Positions 1 through 7,952 of a stretch of DNA of 64,000 nt are shown piece by piece. The notes under the pieces are model-generated. The model was not told the DNA's origin and ran no database searches. It saw only the letters and a program-made list of their open reading frames with translations. The DNA is from Rossellomorea aquimaris (GTDB lineage Bacteria; Bacillota; Bacilli; Bacillales; Bacillaceae_B): NCBI RefSeq assembly GCF_020172085.1, contig NZ_JAIVAT010000003.1, positions 124,001-188,000 on the forward strand. Reading direction: 5' to 3'. The number at the start of each line of letters is the position of its first letter. The stretch's first letter is position 1. The translations under genes and the position numbers were made by a program.

Positions 1-410
1 AAGTGAAAGCGATCGCTGAGAAATCGGCCCTCGCCACCGGGACGAAACTGAATGTCATCAAAATCCAAAATGAAGTCGATCACTTTCAGCTCAACCGCCG
101 TTTTGATCAAGTATTCCAGCGCTCCATCGAGTCATTAGGGGAATACTTTGACGATACGGAACGAAAGGGACTCGGCTCCTCCGACGCCGGAAACGTCAGC
201 AGGGTGGTACCGACTATCCATCCCTATATCAAAATCGGCCCCGAATCCCTGGTCGTCCACACGAACGAATTCAGGGAAGCGGCGATATCCACCGAGGGTG
301 ACCGTGCCCTTGTGATTGGGGCAAAGGCACTTGCCTTGACGGGGTATGAATTGTTGACGGATAAGGGGCTTTTGGAGGAAATATGGGAAGAGTTCGGTTC
401 AAGTAAATAA
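1..410 (+). CDS. M20-family metallopeptidase (ACY1L2-like), C-terminal part
   Basis: The reading frame is open from the left edge of the window, so only the last ~135 residues are present. The segment GSSDAGNVSRVVPTIHPYI, followed by the VHTNEFREAA stretch, is characteristic of M20 zinc peptidases/amidohydrolases of the ACY1L2/AbgB type: the D-x-GNVS and H-P residues lie near the metal site in the family. These enzymes hydrolyse amide bonds of small N-acylated amino acids or dipeptides in the cytoplasm; the substrate cannot be told from this fragment. The gene ends in TAA and is followed within 10 bp by a terminator, so it closes its transcription unit. Confidence 0.75.
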   Translation, partial: VKAIAEKSALATGTKLNVIKIQNEVDHFQLNRRFDQVFQRSIESLGEYFDDTERKGLGSSDAGNVSRVVPTIHPYIKIGPESLVVHTNEFREAAISTEGDRALVIGAKALALTGYELLTDKGLLEEIWEEFGSSK

Positions 411-418
411 GGATGAAG

Positions 419-446
419 AGACAGCCAAATCTGGGCTGTCTTTTTT
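419..446 (+). terminator. rho-independent terminator of the M20 peptidase gene
   Basis: An 8-bp stem (AGACAGCC / GGCTGTCT) with a short loop is followed by a run of T, just after the stop codon. Confidence 0.85.
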
Positions 447-688
447 CTGATGCGTCGCTTCATGGAGAATGTATGGAGGGGGTATTTCATTAAAGGGCCA
501 TATAATGGAATAAGGATAATGCTTTAAATGAATTAATTTGTAATAATTGGAATTATATTTAATTTCTTGGAGATAAAAATGGATTATTACGAGTATTTCA
601 AGAGTAGGCTCAGGTGTTTGTAAATGTTGGTATTCATCTATACTAAGATTCCATATTCCAAGAGAATATCTGAGAAAGGGTGGAGAGA

Positions 689-838
689 ATGACAACTGTT
701 GGGCTAACAAGGCAAGGAATAACAGAATGGAACTCTTTAGGTAATGTTCAAGGAGTAAGTGACTTAAATGAGATAGGAATTATACATTGGAGAGAGACTG
801 TCTCTTTAAGAAAAATGGGATATGATTATTACAAATGA
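689..838 (+). CDS. possible 49-residue protein, unrecognised
   Basis: A short open frame starts with ATG behind a purine-rich AGGGTGGAGAG stretch and ends with TGA. The product (MTTVGLTRQGITEWNSLG...) is hydrophilic, without a signal peptide or membrane segment, and matches no family I recognise. It lies in a decayed region between a peptidase gene and an IS66 remnant, so it may be the start of a destroyed gene rather than a functional small protein. Confidence 0.2.
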   Translation: MTTVGLTRQGITEWNSLGNVQGVSDLNEIGIIHWRETVSLRKMGYDYYK

Positions 839-944
839 CTGATCTAGATCAATTGAAACAGCCGAAATTATTGGTGGGAAAATAGGATTGTCATTAGAGT
901 GTATCTCATTATGAAAACTACACACCCTCATTCCACAACCTACA

Positions 945-1150
945 ATTGAATCCCTTAAACATCAAATAGAAGAACTCAGCGCGAAAGTAAAATAGTACGA
1001 AGAACAATTTCGTCTTAGCCAACAAAAACGGTTCGGTACGTCTAGTGAAAAAACAGCAGAAAATCAACTTGCTCTAGAACGGTTTAATGAAACCGAGAAA
1101 TAGAGGGCTCCTAAGGAAGATGAACCTTCTGTCGAATCCATACATGAATA
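945..1150 (+). pseudogene. IS66-family transposase (TnpC) N-terminal remnant
   Basis: One frame reads IESLKHQIEELSAKVK, stop, YEEQFRLSQQKRFGTSSEK, then FNETEK, stop, and APKEDEPSVESIHE. This is the N-terminal coiled-coil region of IS66 transposases (EQ-RLSQQKRFG-SSEK is very typical). It carries two in-frame stops and nothing of the downstream catalytic DDE region follows. It is therefore a dead fragment marking an old insertion at this boundary. Confidence 0.8.
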
Positions 1151-1162
1151 GTTAATTTTAAG

Positions 1163-1200
1163 AAGACTACTTCCCGACTGAAAGGGGGGAGTCTTTTTTG
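1163..1200 (+). terminator. terminator-like hairpin
   Basis: AAGACT pairs with AGTCTT around a C-rich/G-rich inner stem, followed by six T. It lies just after the IS66 remnant. Confidence 0.55.
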
Positions 1201-1276
1201 TACTTATTGAGCACCACGGGAACAGGTCAAAACCACTAAACAAAGGGGGGGTTTTCACTCCTTCATTCAGGATAAG

Positions 1277-1462
1277 ATGAGTACCATATTTAACTTGAAG
1301 AGGTGGATATACTTAAATAGACTGTATCACCTGCCACAGTATATTCAGGGGAAGTTTGCCGGATGTGAGTTAGCGTTCAAAAAGAAATACGGTCCTAATG
1401 CTGTAAGATTATATAAACATTATGTCATTATTGGCCTTAAATTACATGACGATTTTTTTTAG
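1277..1462 (+). CDS. small hypothetical protein (61 aa), possibly a fragment
   Basis: The ATG has AGGATAAG directly upstream as a plausible ribosome binding site. The product is basic and aromatic (WIYLNRLYHLPQYIQGKF...) with no recognised domain. Its 3' end overlaps the end of an opposing fragment (1437-1676). Surroundings are degenerate sequence, so this may be a leftover of a longer gene. Confidence 0.3.
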   Translation: MSTIFNLKRWIYLNRLYHLPQYIQGKFAGCELAFKKKYGPNAVRLYKHYVIIGLKLHDDFF

Positions 1463-1676
1463 CAAATACAACAGGTTTCTCAATCTGTTGAACAAAGACA
1501 TATGATAGCATAGGCATACTACAAGGAAATCCTGTCGTGAAATTACAATAAATTCCTAGTTGTGTTAATCTCGACATTACAACATTTGCATCTTTAAACT
1601 GAACTGGGATGCGTCCAATATTAAGAGCATATCCTTGCGAATCCATACTGACAAAACTAAAGATTCCATCTGTCAA
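1437..1676 (-). pseudogene. fragment of a DUF1259 (LppY/LpqO)-like protein
   Basis: The frame contains VVMSRLTQLGIYCNFTTGFP and a following SYVFVQQIEKPVVFAKK. This fits the C-terminal half of the DUF1259-like repeat also seen twice in the adjacent gene at 1749-2612 (pattern: V..L...G.....S......P...-Y......P..FA...). It begins without the rest of the module and ends early, so it looks like a truncated paralogue left after rearrangement. The link to DUF1259 is my reading of the pattern. Confidence 0.4.
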
Positions 1677-1684
1677 GCTTACAT

Positions 1685-1718
1685 AAAAAAATGGCTATCT
1701 ATTTTATGGACAGCCAAA
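1685..1718 (-). terminator. terminator of the DUF1259-like gene
   Basis: On the minus strand a TGGCTGTC...ATAGCCA stem runs into a T-run (the A-run at 1685-1690 on the plus strand). It lies 31 bp after the stop of the gene at 1749. Confidence 0.6.
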
Positions 1719-1748
1719 AGAGTATTCTGTGAAGAATGAGTAATGTAT

Positions 1749-2612
1749 TTAGGTTTGGATCAAGCGAATGATATCTTTGGCATCTCTTGCAAAGCATGAG
1801 GGGTTTTTAATCCCAAAGTAAGTCAGGTATACAGTGGATGGAGTTGAGAACCAAGGGGTAACAAGAGATGATATTGTATACTTACCTTGTTTTTTTAATA
1901 TTGACAAGATTGGTTGCACTTGTTCTTGTAATAATCCTAATGTACCGATACATAAAGCTTGTCTATGATGATCAATTGATTCAATGGAAAAGTCGAGGTA
2001 TCCGAGGAAAACAGGTGCTGTTTGCCCATTAATTTTTACATTTAAGGGCTGAATGTCCACTGCTTCACAAGAATTATCTACAATAAATTGAAGAGGCGTG
2101 CCAATTTCCTCTGCAAAATCTTTGCACATAGCTTTTGTCCTAGAACAGAATGAACATGAAGAATCCAAGTGGTCTGTGGTTACACACCCTATCAAGTCTA
2201 ATATTTCCCTCATCTGCTTGGCAAAAAGAAAAGGATCACTTATCGCCTGAAAGTAAACAAGTTTTATTCCTGGCTTTAACATGACACTATAATCACTAAT
2301 AGATGTGACGTGATTACCTTGAGTATTTAATCGCAGTACAACTTCTGTTACTTCCTCATCAAGTAATGCAAGTCTTCCTAAATTTAGCGTCTTATTATGC
2401 GGAGCGCATGAATGAGTGATAATAAACATATTGTTTAATGGATCGGTTGTTTTTCTCCCATTTAGGGTTGTATCAAATGTACGGAAATTAGTAATGTAAA
2501 CTTGATTGGGAGGGCTTAGTTCGACAAGGATATTCCCTCCAATAATCCTTGCGATTTTCTTAGAATAAGCTGATATAGTCTCAATGTGAATCTTATTGTT
2601 ACATTCTTTCAT
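1749..2612 (-). CDS. tandem DUF1259-like (LppY/LpqO family) protein
   Basis: This is a 287-residue cytoplasmic protein without a signal peptide. Two similar halves are visible. The first, about residues 80-140, reads LALLDEEVTEVVLRLNTQGN, then SVMLKPGIKLVYFQAISDP and FAKQMREIL. The second, about residues 225-285, reads LGLLQEQVQPILSILKKQGK, then STVYLTYFGIKNPSCFARD. This is the DUF1259 arrangement, a family of unknown function. A cysteine-rich linker (CSFCSRTKAMC) between the halves could bind metal. ATG has GGGAGAAAAAT upstream. It stands alone, between debris and a long intergenic region. Confidence 0.6.
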   Translation of the reverse strand: MKECNNKIHIETISAYSKKIARIIGGNILVELSPPNQVYITNFRTFDTTLNGRKTTDPLNNMFIITHSCAPHNKTLNLGRLALLDEEVTEVVLRLNTQGNHVTSISDYSVMLKPGIKLVYFQAISDPFLFAKQMREILDLIGCVTTDHLDSSCSFCSRTKAMCKDFAEEIGTPLQFIVDNSCEAVDIQPLNVKINGQTAPVFLGYLDFSIESIDHHRQALCIGTLGLLQEQVQPILSILKKQGKYTISSLVTPWFSTPSTVYLTYFGIKNPSCFARDAKDIIRLIQT

Positions 2613-3283
2613 ATTTTTCTCCCATCTAAAAATATTAAGGCATTACTATAATATACTATGTGATATGTAAATTTAGGTTCGGGCCATTATCTAAATTAGA
2701 GAAAAAATGAACAAATTTTTATACCCCAGAAATGGAGAGAAGAACGATAAAATTCTATATTCTCCGTTCTTTATTGATTTGATCATATTTCTGTACTTCA
2801 AAAAATTAGAAGCATTCTGGTAGCTGTTGCACATCAGTTCGTGTGAAGTAGTAGGATTTAGTTCTTATTGCATGTCAATTTTTATGGTAAGATCTATAAA
2901 ATGACCGAGTAAATTTAGTATGTATTTCAATTTATATCGCATAATGAGCTTTCTGAAAAATCAAATGTAATAGTACTATATATTTGGTTGTAGAATACAT
3001 TGTTACTTAGGTTATAAAACAAGGTATATCTTCTTTTATTTGTTATCTTTGTTTTGATAAATACATTCATTGATTTTTTCGATTTGGGTATTGAAGAAGT
3101 TTCTAAATTTCGTGTAGTTGTTAGCCTCTTGATTTATGTGGTTATTCTTTATTTTGAATTGTGTAGAGAGTTATGGGCGAGGTAATAATTAAATTTTTCG
3201 TCTGGCTGAATATCATTTTAATGTTAATCAATATTACCGTAAAAGTTTTAGGATTTTAGTTCAAAATACAGCATAAAATTTTT
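2613..3283. other. 670-bp AT-rich intergenic stretch
   Basis: No open frame worth reporting. At 2882-2893 the sequence TTATGGTAAGAT resembles an extended -10 element. It is loosely similar to the TATGTGGTAAAAT found at the heads of the other two repeat-bounded gene arrays, and it would read toward the array starting at 3284. Confidence 0.35.
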
Positions 3284-3352
3284 CTATTAAAGGGGGCGTT
3301 TGTTGAACAAACAGCCGCCCCTTTGTTCAAGTAAAGGGCAGTTTAACGGAAG
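3284..3352 (+). repeat. array repeat copy A (full, gene-oriented)
   Basis: TAAAGGGGGC...GCCGCCCCTTT hairpin followed by the half-site TTCAAGTAAAGGGCAG and TTTAACGGAA. Same element as at 7953-8040 and 33788-33880, in plus orientation like the genes downstream. Confidence 0.75.
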
Positions 3353-3390
3353 ATAAGAAAGTGCAAATCTTAACTAAAGTGGTGATTTAA

Positions 3391-3648
3391 ATGGATGAAC
3401 CGACTTTGATAGAAATCATTAATAGGTTGAGGTTAGTCCTCGCGAATGAAATAAGTCGAGAAGAGCTGTATGATTGGGCAGCAACTTTCGTTATGGCTGA
3501 TGACCCTATTATAAATGACGAAGAGGTTTGGGAAGCGTTAATAATTATTAGCAACATAGATGCATTAGAATCTCCAACAAGCTATCTTTATAAAGAGGAA
3601 GACCTAAAGAGTTGGATTAAACAATTTGAGGATTCGTTGTTAAAGTAA
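3391..3648 (+). CDS. small acidic conserved hypothetical protein (85 aa)
   Basis: ATG follows AAAGTGGTGA. The acidic, all-helical-looking product (ISREELYDWAATFVMADDP, then EEVWEALIIISNIDALESP) resembles a small-protein family frequent in Bacillus genomes that often sits near toxin/immunity loci. I do not know its function. The stop codon overlaps the start of a half-copy of the array repeat, and a full repeat copy precedes the gene, so it forms a single-gene unit bounded by repeats. Confidence 0.7.
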   Translation: MDEPTLIEIINRLRLVLANEISREELYDWAATFVMADDPIINDEEVWEALIIISNIDALESPTSYLYKEEDLKSWIKQFEDSLLK

Positions 3649-3672
3649 AGGGCAGGTTAATGGAATTGAGGG
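3640..3672 (+). repeat. array repeat copy B (half-site)
   Basis: AAGTAAAGGGCAGGTTAATGGAA overlaps the stop of the preceding gene. It matches the terminal half-site of copy A and of the other full copies. Confidence 0.7.
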
Positions 3673-3684
3673 AGGGATTTTTTT

Positions 3685-4291
3685 ATGGAAGATAATCAAG
3701 AAAGAGTACATAGTGGATTTGAAATAGAGGTAAATGCACCTTACTTATTAAATTATTTAATATATGTTCAAAACATATATCTGAACAGTAAAAATCAAGA
3801 TAGAGAAACCCCTTTATTTCCATATGTAGATAGTTCAAAATGGGGGATTTTAGATAGCCAATTTGAACAGACCTATAAAAGGTATGGGAAGAGACATTAA
3901 ATAACAACAATAATAATGGTATGTATGACCATAATGGAATATTAGTTTTTGACAAAGCATTATTTCAAAAGATGTTTGAGGATAATGAAACAGGTTTTTT
4001 CGGTTATTAAGAAAGTGTTAAGTCCTTTTAGCATGGTGGGATGGGGTTCATGGAGAGATTGCCATTGAGGGTGTATTTGATGATGATAGAATGAATAAGA
4101 TTTATAGAGAATTATCGGATTCAATAAAAGCCAATAAACGGTTAAAAATTGATTTGATTTATGATAGACCCTTTTTAACTGGACGATCTGAAAATTCTTG
4201 GTATGCAGTTCTACCTATTGAAGATGTTTTTAGGTATAAAAATAGACCAGAGGTAATATCAAATTTAGTAAAGTGTTGTGAAGTAAATTAG
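3685..4291 (+). pseudogene. frameshifted hypothetical gene (about 200 aa ancestral)
   Basis: Three consecutive open segments in changing frames read as one protein. The first is 3685-3900 (MEDNQERVHSGFEIEVNAPY..., ending ...YKRYGKRH). A segment in the +1 frame follows (NNNNNNGMYDHNGILVFDKA, ...NETGFFGY) to a TAA at 4008. The last is 4091-4291, whose frame extends upstream as WWDGVHGEIAIEGVFDDDR before MNKIYRELSDSI. I infer a frameshift near 3890, a nonsense codon at 4008 and a second frameshift near 4030. The start has a GGGAGGGATT ribosome binding site. The function is unknown; its position between array repeats matches the other one-gene units. Confidence 0.55.
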
Positions 4292-4301
4292 ACTAATAGT
4301 T

Positions 4302-4370
4302 ATTCAAGTAAAGGGGCGATTATTGAATAAGAATAGTCTCCCTATCTTTGTTTAAGAATTGGGGAAGTAA
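4302..4370 (+). repeat. array repeat copy C (full, diverged)
   Basis: TTCAAGTAAAGGGGCGATTA, then TTGAATAAGAATAGTCTCCC and TTTGTTTAAGAATTGGGG. It aligns along its length with copy A, in plus orientation, directly after the pseudogene. Confidence 0.6.
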
Positions 4371-4470
4371 GTTGCTTTTTTTATTTTTTAAAAAGAGGTT
4401 AATGTTACTTAACCCCATGACAGAATGAACAACTATTAATTACACATGTCCAAGGTATTTTTCCTGTAAA

Positions 4471-4983
4471 TTAAAAGATTTCCTCACTCTCAAACCATTC
4501 AAACTCTATCTGAGATGTAGCAGCGGAACGACTGCATAAAAAGACCATTGCGTTAGTTCCAGGCTCTATAATCAATCGGCCATCCACTCTAAAACCCAGC
4601 TCTGTTCTTTCGGGGCCTAGCGCTCTGGTACCGACAATCCTTCCTCCTGAAAATGAGCCTGATACATTAGGGTTGAAGAGGATTTGTCCTACAGGTTTAT
4701 TATGGGAGGCAAGTTTCAGAACACTCACATCTGATGATAGCGTTGGGGTTCCAGGAGGATCAGCATTCACAACTAAATCTGCCGTCACTAGTTTACTCGA
4801 AAAGTTTGTCAAAGCAAAAAAAGAGACATATAAATTCACATTAGAATGTAGTGGATTTACAAGTTGTGCCCATGCATTTTTACTAGCACTCGTTTTTAAT
4901 ACCCCAGAAGTTCCTGCAAACAACCTTCCTTTGCTACTTTGATAGGCTGGATTTATAATGTCTACTTTTGGCTTTATTTCCAT
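4471..4983 (-). CDS. DUF6143-like protein
   Basis: This is a 170-residue protein with no signal peptide or membrane segment. The pattern KGRLFAGTSGVLKTSASKNA, then WAQLVNPLHSNVNLYV, matches a Bacillus family I associate with DUF6143. It is beta-rich, and its G/S/T-rich composition would suit a surface or spore-layer protein, but nothing in the sequence proves location. ATG has GGAGGGAACC upstream. The gene is monocistronic and points away from the plus-strand array. Confidence 0.6.
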   Translation of the reverse strand: MEIKPKVDIINPAYQSSKGRLFAGTSGVLKTSASKNAWAQLVNPLHSNVNLYVSFFALTNFSSKLVTADLVVNADPPGTPTLSSDVSVLKLASHNKPVGQILFNPNVSGSFSGGRIVGTRALGPERTELGFRVDGRLIIEPGTNAMVFLCSRSAATSQIEFEWFESEEIF

Positions 4984-5067
4984 GTGAAGGTTCCCTCCTT
5001 AAGAGTCTACTATTAAAATATATATCCTTTAGATTAGTCATTATGCTTTTATACTAATTAAAAGTTT

Positions 5068-5113
5068 AGAGGGACGGACCTCCTGCTTTAAATAAGCAGA
5101 GGTCCGTCCCTCT
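5068..5113. other. strong 46-nt hairpin (dispersed repeat or bidirectional terminator)
   Basis: A 15-nt arm AGAGGGACGGACCTC pairs perfectly with GAGGTCCGTCCCTCT, with a further TGCTT/AAGCA inside. There is no long T-run. The GGGACGGACC theme recurs as intergenic repeats in Bacillus genomes. Confidence 0.6.
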
Positions 5114-5490
5114 CTTTAGGTATAAACACCTAGGATGTCATGTGAACAATTGAAAATGGGAGGGGATCTAAGTGAGTGTGAAAATCTTAACAAAGTCTAC
5201 TGTATCTTTACGATATCAAACATACGATTCATATTAGCTTAACGTTCGGACTTTAATATGACAGTAGAGAAGGACAAGTGAATAGCACCTGGTTGTGAGA
5301 AGGAGAAACCATAAAAAGAAATAGGCGTACTGCTGTGTGAGTAACCCCTATGTTTTTTATGTTTTTTTGTTTTTCACAACCTGACTCTGAAAGATCAGGC
5401 AGCGAAGGAAACGGACCGTGCATTAGAAGTCGCCAACAAAAAGCAAGGGAACTAGTATAACCTGTTTGGAATACGTATACTAATAGTACA
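5114..5490. other. intergenic stretch with gene debris
   Basis: No intact gene. A GTG with a strong GGGAGGGGAT site (5172) opens a frame of only 21 codons. Near 5378-5454 a frame reads LTLKDQAAKETDRALEVANK and ends in a stop, looking like the C-terminus of a lost small protein. Confidence 0.35.
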
Positions 5491-5498
5491 ACGATGGA

Positions 5499-5535
5499 AG
5501 CCCTTGAAGGAATTGCTTCAAGGGCGTTTCTATTC
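5499..5535 (+). terminator. rho-independent terminator
   Basis: GCCCTTGAAG / CTTCAAGGGC stem with a 6-nt loop followed by GTTTCT, 30 bp ahead of the next gene. Confidence 0.65.
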
Positions 5536-5564
5536 TAACAACGATAAGAAAAGAGGAAAAGAGA

Positions 5565-6284
5565 ATGAAACTATTTGCTCATCGCGGAGTGAGTGGAGAG
5601 GCTCCAGAGAACACGCTGGCTGCGTTTAAAGCAGCAGCCGAGTCGGGAGCACATGGCATCGAACTGGATGTACAACTGTCAAAAGACGGTCACATCGTCG
5701 TCATTCATGACGAAACCATCGATCGTACGACAAATGGAACAGGCTATGTAAAGGATATGACGTGGGAACAGCTCAGAACCTATGACGCGGGGAGCTGGTT
5801 TCACTCCTCTTTCCAAGGAGAGTCTATCCCTTCACTAGAAGAGGTCCTCGATGTGGTGACCGCTCACCATGACTCGATGATCATCAATATTGAATTGAAA
5901 AACGATCAAATCGACTATCCGCAGTTGGAAGAAAAGGTTCTGGAGCTGCTCAACGAAAAAGGGATGAAAGAGCAGACGATTATTTCATCTTTCAATCCTG
6001 AGAGTATAAAGAAGGTAAGACAACTTGATTCTGACATTGAGACAGCTTTCCTTTTTGAAGGAATTCCAGCAAACATTCTGGACCGCACTAAGCCCTTACA
6101 GGTTAATGCTCTTCACTGTGATGCGTCTTTTGCTCAATCGCCAACGGGGAGAATTGTGATGGATATGGGGATGCCTCTTCGTGTATTTACCATTAATACA
6201 ATGGAAGAATTTCAGTTGTTGAAAAAGGCGAATGTGTCGGTCGTAATGACTGATTATCCAGGGTTGTTTTTGGATCATTTATAG
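5565..6284 (+). CDS. glycerophosphodiester phosphodiesterase family protein
   Basis: This 239-residue protein hydrolyses glycerophosphodiesters to sn-glycerol 3-phosphate and an alcohol. It shows the GDPD TIM-barrel signature in order: AHRGVSGEAPENTLAAF (catalytic His and Arg), then GIELDVQLSKDG (metal-binding Glu and Asp) and VVIHDETIDRTTNGTG (second catalytic His). Length is normal for the cytoplasmic short form (YqiK/UgpQ-like), and there is no signal peptide, unlike secreted GlpQ. ATG is preceded by AGAGGAAAAGAG. It is monocistronic, between two terminators. Confidence 0.92.
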   Translation: MKLFAHRGVSGEAPENTLAAFKAAAESGAHGIELDVQLSKDGHIVVIHDETIDRTTNGTGYVKDMTWEQLRTYDAGSWFHSSFQGESIPSLEEVLDVVTAHHDSMIINIELKNDQIDYPQLEEKVLELLNEKGMKEQTIISSFNPESIKKVRQLDSDIETAFLFEGIPANILDRTKPLQVNALHCDASFAQSPTGRIVMDMGMPLRVFTINTMEEFQLLKKANVSVVMTDYPGLFLDHL

Positions 6285-6346
6285 AAGCAAGGGAGAACTG
6301 GGTTTCATTATGAGATGCTCACACCCAAACTGGCAGCAATAAAAAG

Positions 6347-6378
6347 AAAAGAGATTCGTCGTTGGACGAATCTCTTTG
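6347..6378. terminator. bidirectional terminator
   Basis: AAAGAGATTCGTC pairs with GACGAATCTCTTT around a 4-nt loop. It lies between the convergent GDPD gene and the minus-strand array. Confidence 0.8.
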
Positions 6379-6447
6379 GTTTGTCATATTAAATAGAAAT
6401 GGGATAACAATTGTAAAACATTCTCACATTAGCAAGGTTTAAAAACA

Positions 6448-6696
6448 TTACCCTTCCCGAGAAAAGAATGCTATCTTTTCTATTATTGACCAAAGAAGAT
6501 AAAGGCCAATTGCGGAAGCTGCCATGATTAAAAAGTAATTCGTTATTAGATTGAAATCCCATTCCTTTGTGGTGTTTAAAACTTCCCCGTTTTCACCCAT
6601 AGTAAAAATGGTCCATCCATTATATTCAAGTGTTTTAAACGCAATAATGAAGCCAAGGATGATTCCACCTATTAAGGAAAAAAGCTTCTTCCTCAT
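6448..6696 (-). CDS. small membrane protein, two transmembrane segments
   Basis: An 82-residue product with two hydrophobic helices (LFSLIGGIILGFIIAF, then YFLIMAASAIGLYLLWSII). I chose the ATG at 6696 (MRKKLFSLIGG) because AAGGAG lies 9 nt upstream; an earlier ATG at 6750 lacks a site. The function is unknown. It is the last gene of the minus-strand array, followed by the bidirectional terminator and preceded by a full repeat copy. Confidence 0.55.
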   Translation of the reverse strand: MRKKLFSLIGGIILGFIIAFKTLEYNGWTIFTMGENGEVLNTTKEWDFNLITNYFLIMAASAIGLYLLWSIIEKIAFFSREG

Positions 6697-6831
6697 TCCT
6701 TTCAACTCCTTATCAGTACTCAGACTTCCCCCATACTGGTAATAAGGCAATCATTAAGTAGCACTTAGGCATCCTCTCATAGTTATTAACATTTGATATT
6801 GATTCCGGTGCTGCAATTACATTGGACTGAT

Positions 6832-6920
6832 TACGCCATTAACCTGCCCAATAATAGAAGAAGGCAATTGCCTTGGATCAGATGACCGATCTTCAGTTAT
6901 TGCCCCCTATAACGGAATAG
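6832..6920 (-). repeat. array repeat copy D (full)
   Basis: Contains CCATTAACCTGCCCAATAAT and later GATCTTCAGTTATTGCCCCC, ending TAACGGAATA. It is in minus orientation like the flanking genes. Confidence 0.75.
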
Positions 6921-6922
6921 CA

Positions 6923-7465
6923 CTAATTTTCAATTATCCTAATGTCACTAATTGGATAAAAAACAATATTTGTAGTCCCTACAACCTCATCTATGGGGAT
7001 TGCTCCTATTTGTCTGCTATCTGTACTATTTCTTCTGTTATCCCCCATAACGAATAAATGACCTTCTGGTACAGTAGCTTGTCCGACAGCAGTATCCTCT
7101 AATTTAAAGGGTCTCGTTAGGTCACCATTAATATTTTTCTTTTGCTTATCTAAGTATGGTTCTTTATACGCTTTTCCATTTACATATAAAGTATCTTTTT
7201 TATACTCAACTTTATCCCCAGGTAAACCAATAACACGCTTAATATAGTCTTGTTTCTCATTTGCGTGAAAGACAACAATATCAAACCTTTCTGGTTCTCC
7301 TAATTTTGATACAATCATTCTTTCGTGATCTTGTAGGGTAGTATTCATCGAAGCACCATCAACTACAATAGGTGTAAATAAGAATGCACGAACCGTAAAC
7401 ACAATAACTACAGCTATAACCATAGCTTTCATCCATTCTAGCGTCTCATTTTTCTTTTTAACCAT
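6923..7465 (-). CDS. signal peptidase I (SipS/SipT-like, accessory copy)
   Basis: This 180-residue type I signal peptidase cleaves signal peptides of exported proteins at the outer face of the membrane. One N-terminal transmembrane helix (about residues 13-31) is followed by the catalytic Ser box GASMNTTL, the Lys box DYIKRVIGLPGD and the GDNRRNSTDSR box. The Ser/Lys dyad is intact, but the usual Pro in SMxPTL is Thr here. ATG follows AGAGGATG. The gene sits as a single unit between array repeats, not next to a substrate gene, which suggests an acquired extra copy. Confidence 0.92.
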   Translation of the reverse strand: MVKKKNETLEWMKAMVIAVVIVFTVRAFLFTPIVVDGASMNTTLQDHERMIVSKLGEPERFDIVVFHANEKQDYIKRVIGLPGDKVEYKKDTLYVNGKAYKEPYLDKQKKNINGDLTRPFKLEDTAVGQATVPEGHLFVMGDNRRNSTDSRQIGAIPIDEVVGTTNIVFYPISDIRIIEN

Positions 7466-7510
7466 TTTTTTTCATCCTCTCACTATAAAAAGTCAGTTCA
7501 ACCTTTTTCG

Positions 7511-7547
7511 TTTTTCCGTTAAACGCTCCCCTTTAATTGAACACAGG
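7511..7547 (-). repeat. array repeat copy E (half-site)
   Basis: TTCCGTTAA arm, spacer with GCTCCCC, and TTTAATTGAA arm, between the signal peptidase start and the next gene's stop. Confidence 0.65.
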
Positions 7548-7556
7548 TATTATTTA

Positions 7557-7883
7557 TCAATCAACCAATACAACAGAAAGAGTATTAATTTGAGCTGGGT
7601 TCGATTCTTTAATGATACCTTCAAATCCTACTTTTACCTTGTCTCCAACATTGAAAGTCTCAGCATTATTCACAGAAAGGTCAATAAACACATCACTTTC
7701 AGGATTACCCTCATACACTTTTGCAGAAACAAGTGCACGGTTATCATTAATTTCTTTGATTGTTCCTGTAAAACTTGAACTTTCCGTTTTGATTTCATTT
7801 TCTTCGCTGCTAGCTATTGAATTAGAACATCCAATAATTGGTAATAAAACAATTATTGCTAATGTCTTAAATATTCTTGTCAT
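7557..7883 (-). CDS. lipoprotein with DUF3221 (YobA-like) domain
   Basis: This 108-residue product has a lipoprotein signal peptide with the lipobox IIGC at residues 16-19, so it should be anchored on the outer face of the membrane. The rest is an OB-like small beta domain with FTGTIKEINDNRALVSAKV, then NVGDKVKVGFEGIIKESNPAQ. The GDKV-V...I-ES-PAQ ending is typical of DUF3221. The function of that family is unknown. GGAGGAATAATGTGAT lies upstream of the ATG. Array repeats flank the gene. Confidence 0.75.
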   Translation of the reverse strand: MTRIFKTLAIIVLLPIIGCSNSIASSEENEIKTESSSFTGTIKEINDNRALVSAKVYEGNPESDVFIDLSVNNAETFNVGDKVKVGFEGIIKESNPAQINTLSVVLVD

Positions 7884-7952
7884 ATCACATTATTCCTCCA
7901 TTCATATGCCATTAAATGAGATGTTTTATAAAAGAGGGGATAACCTGGGATA

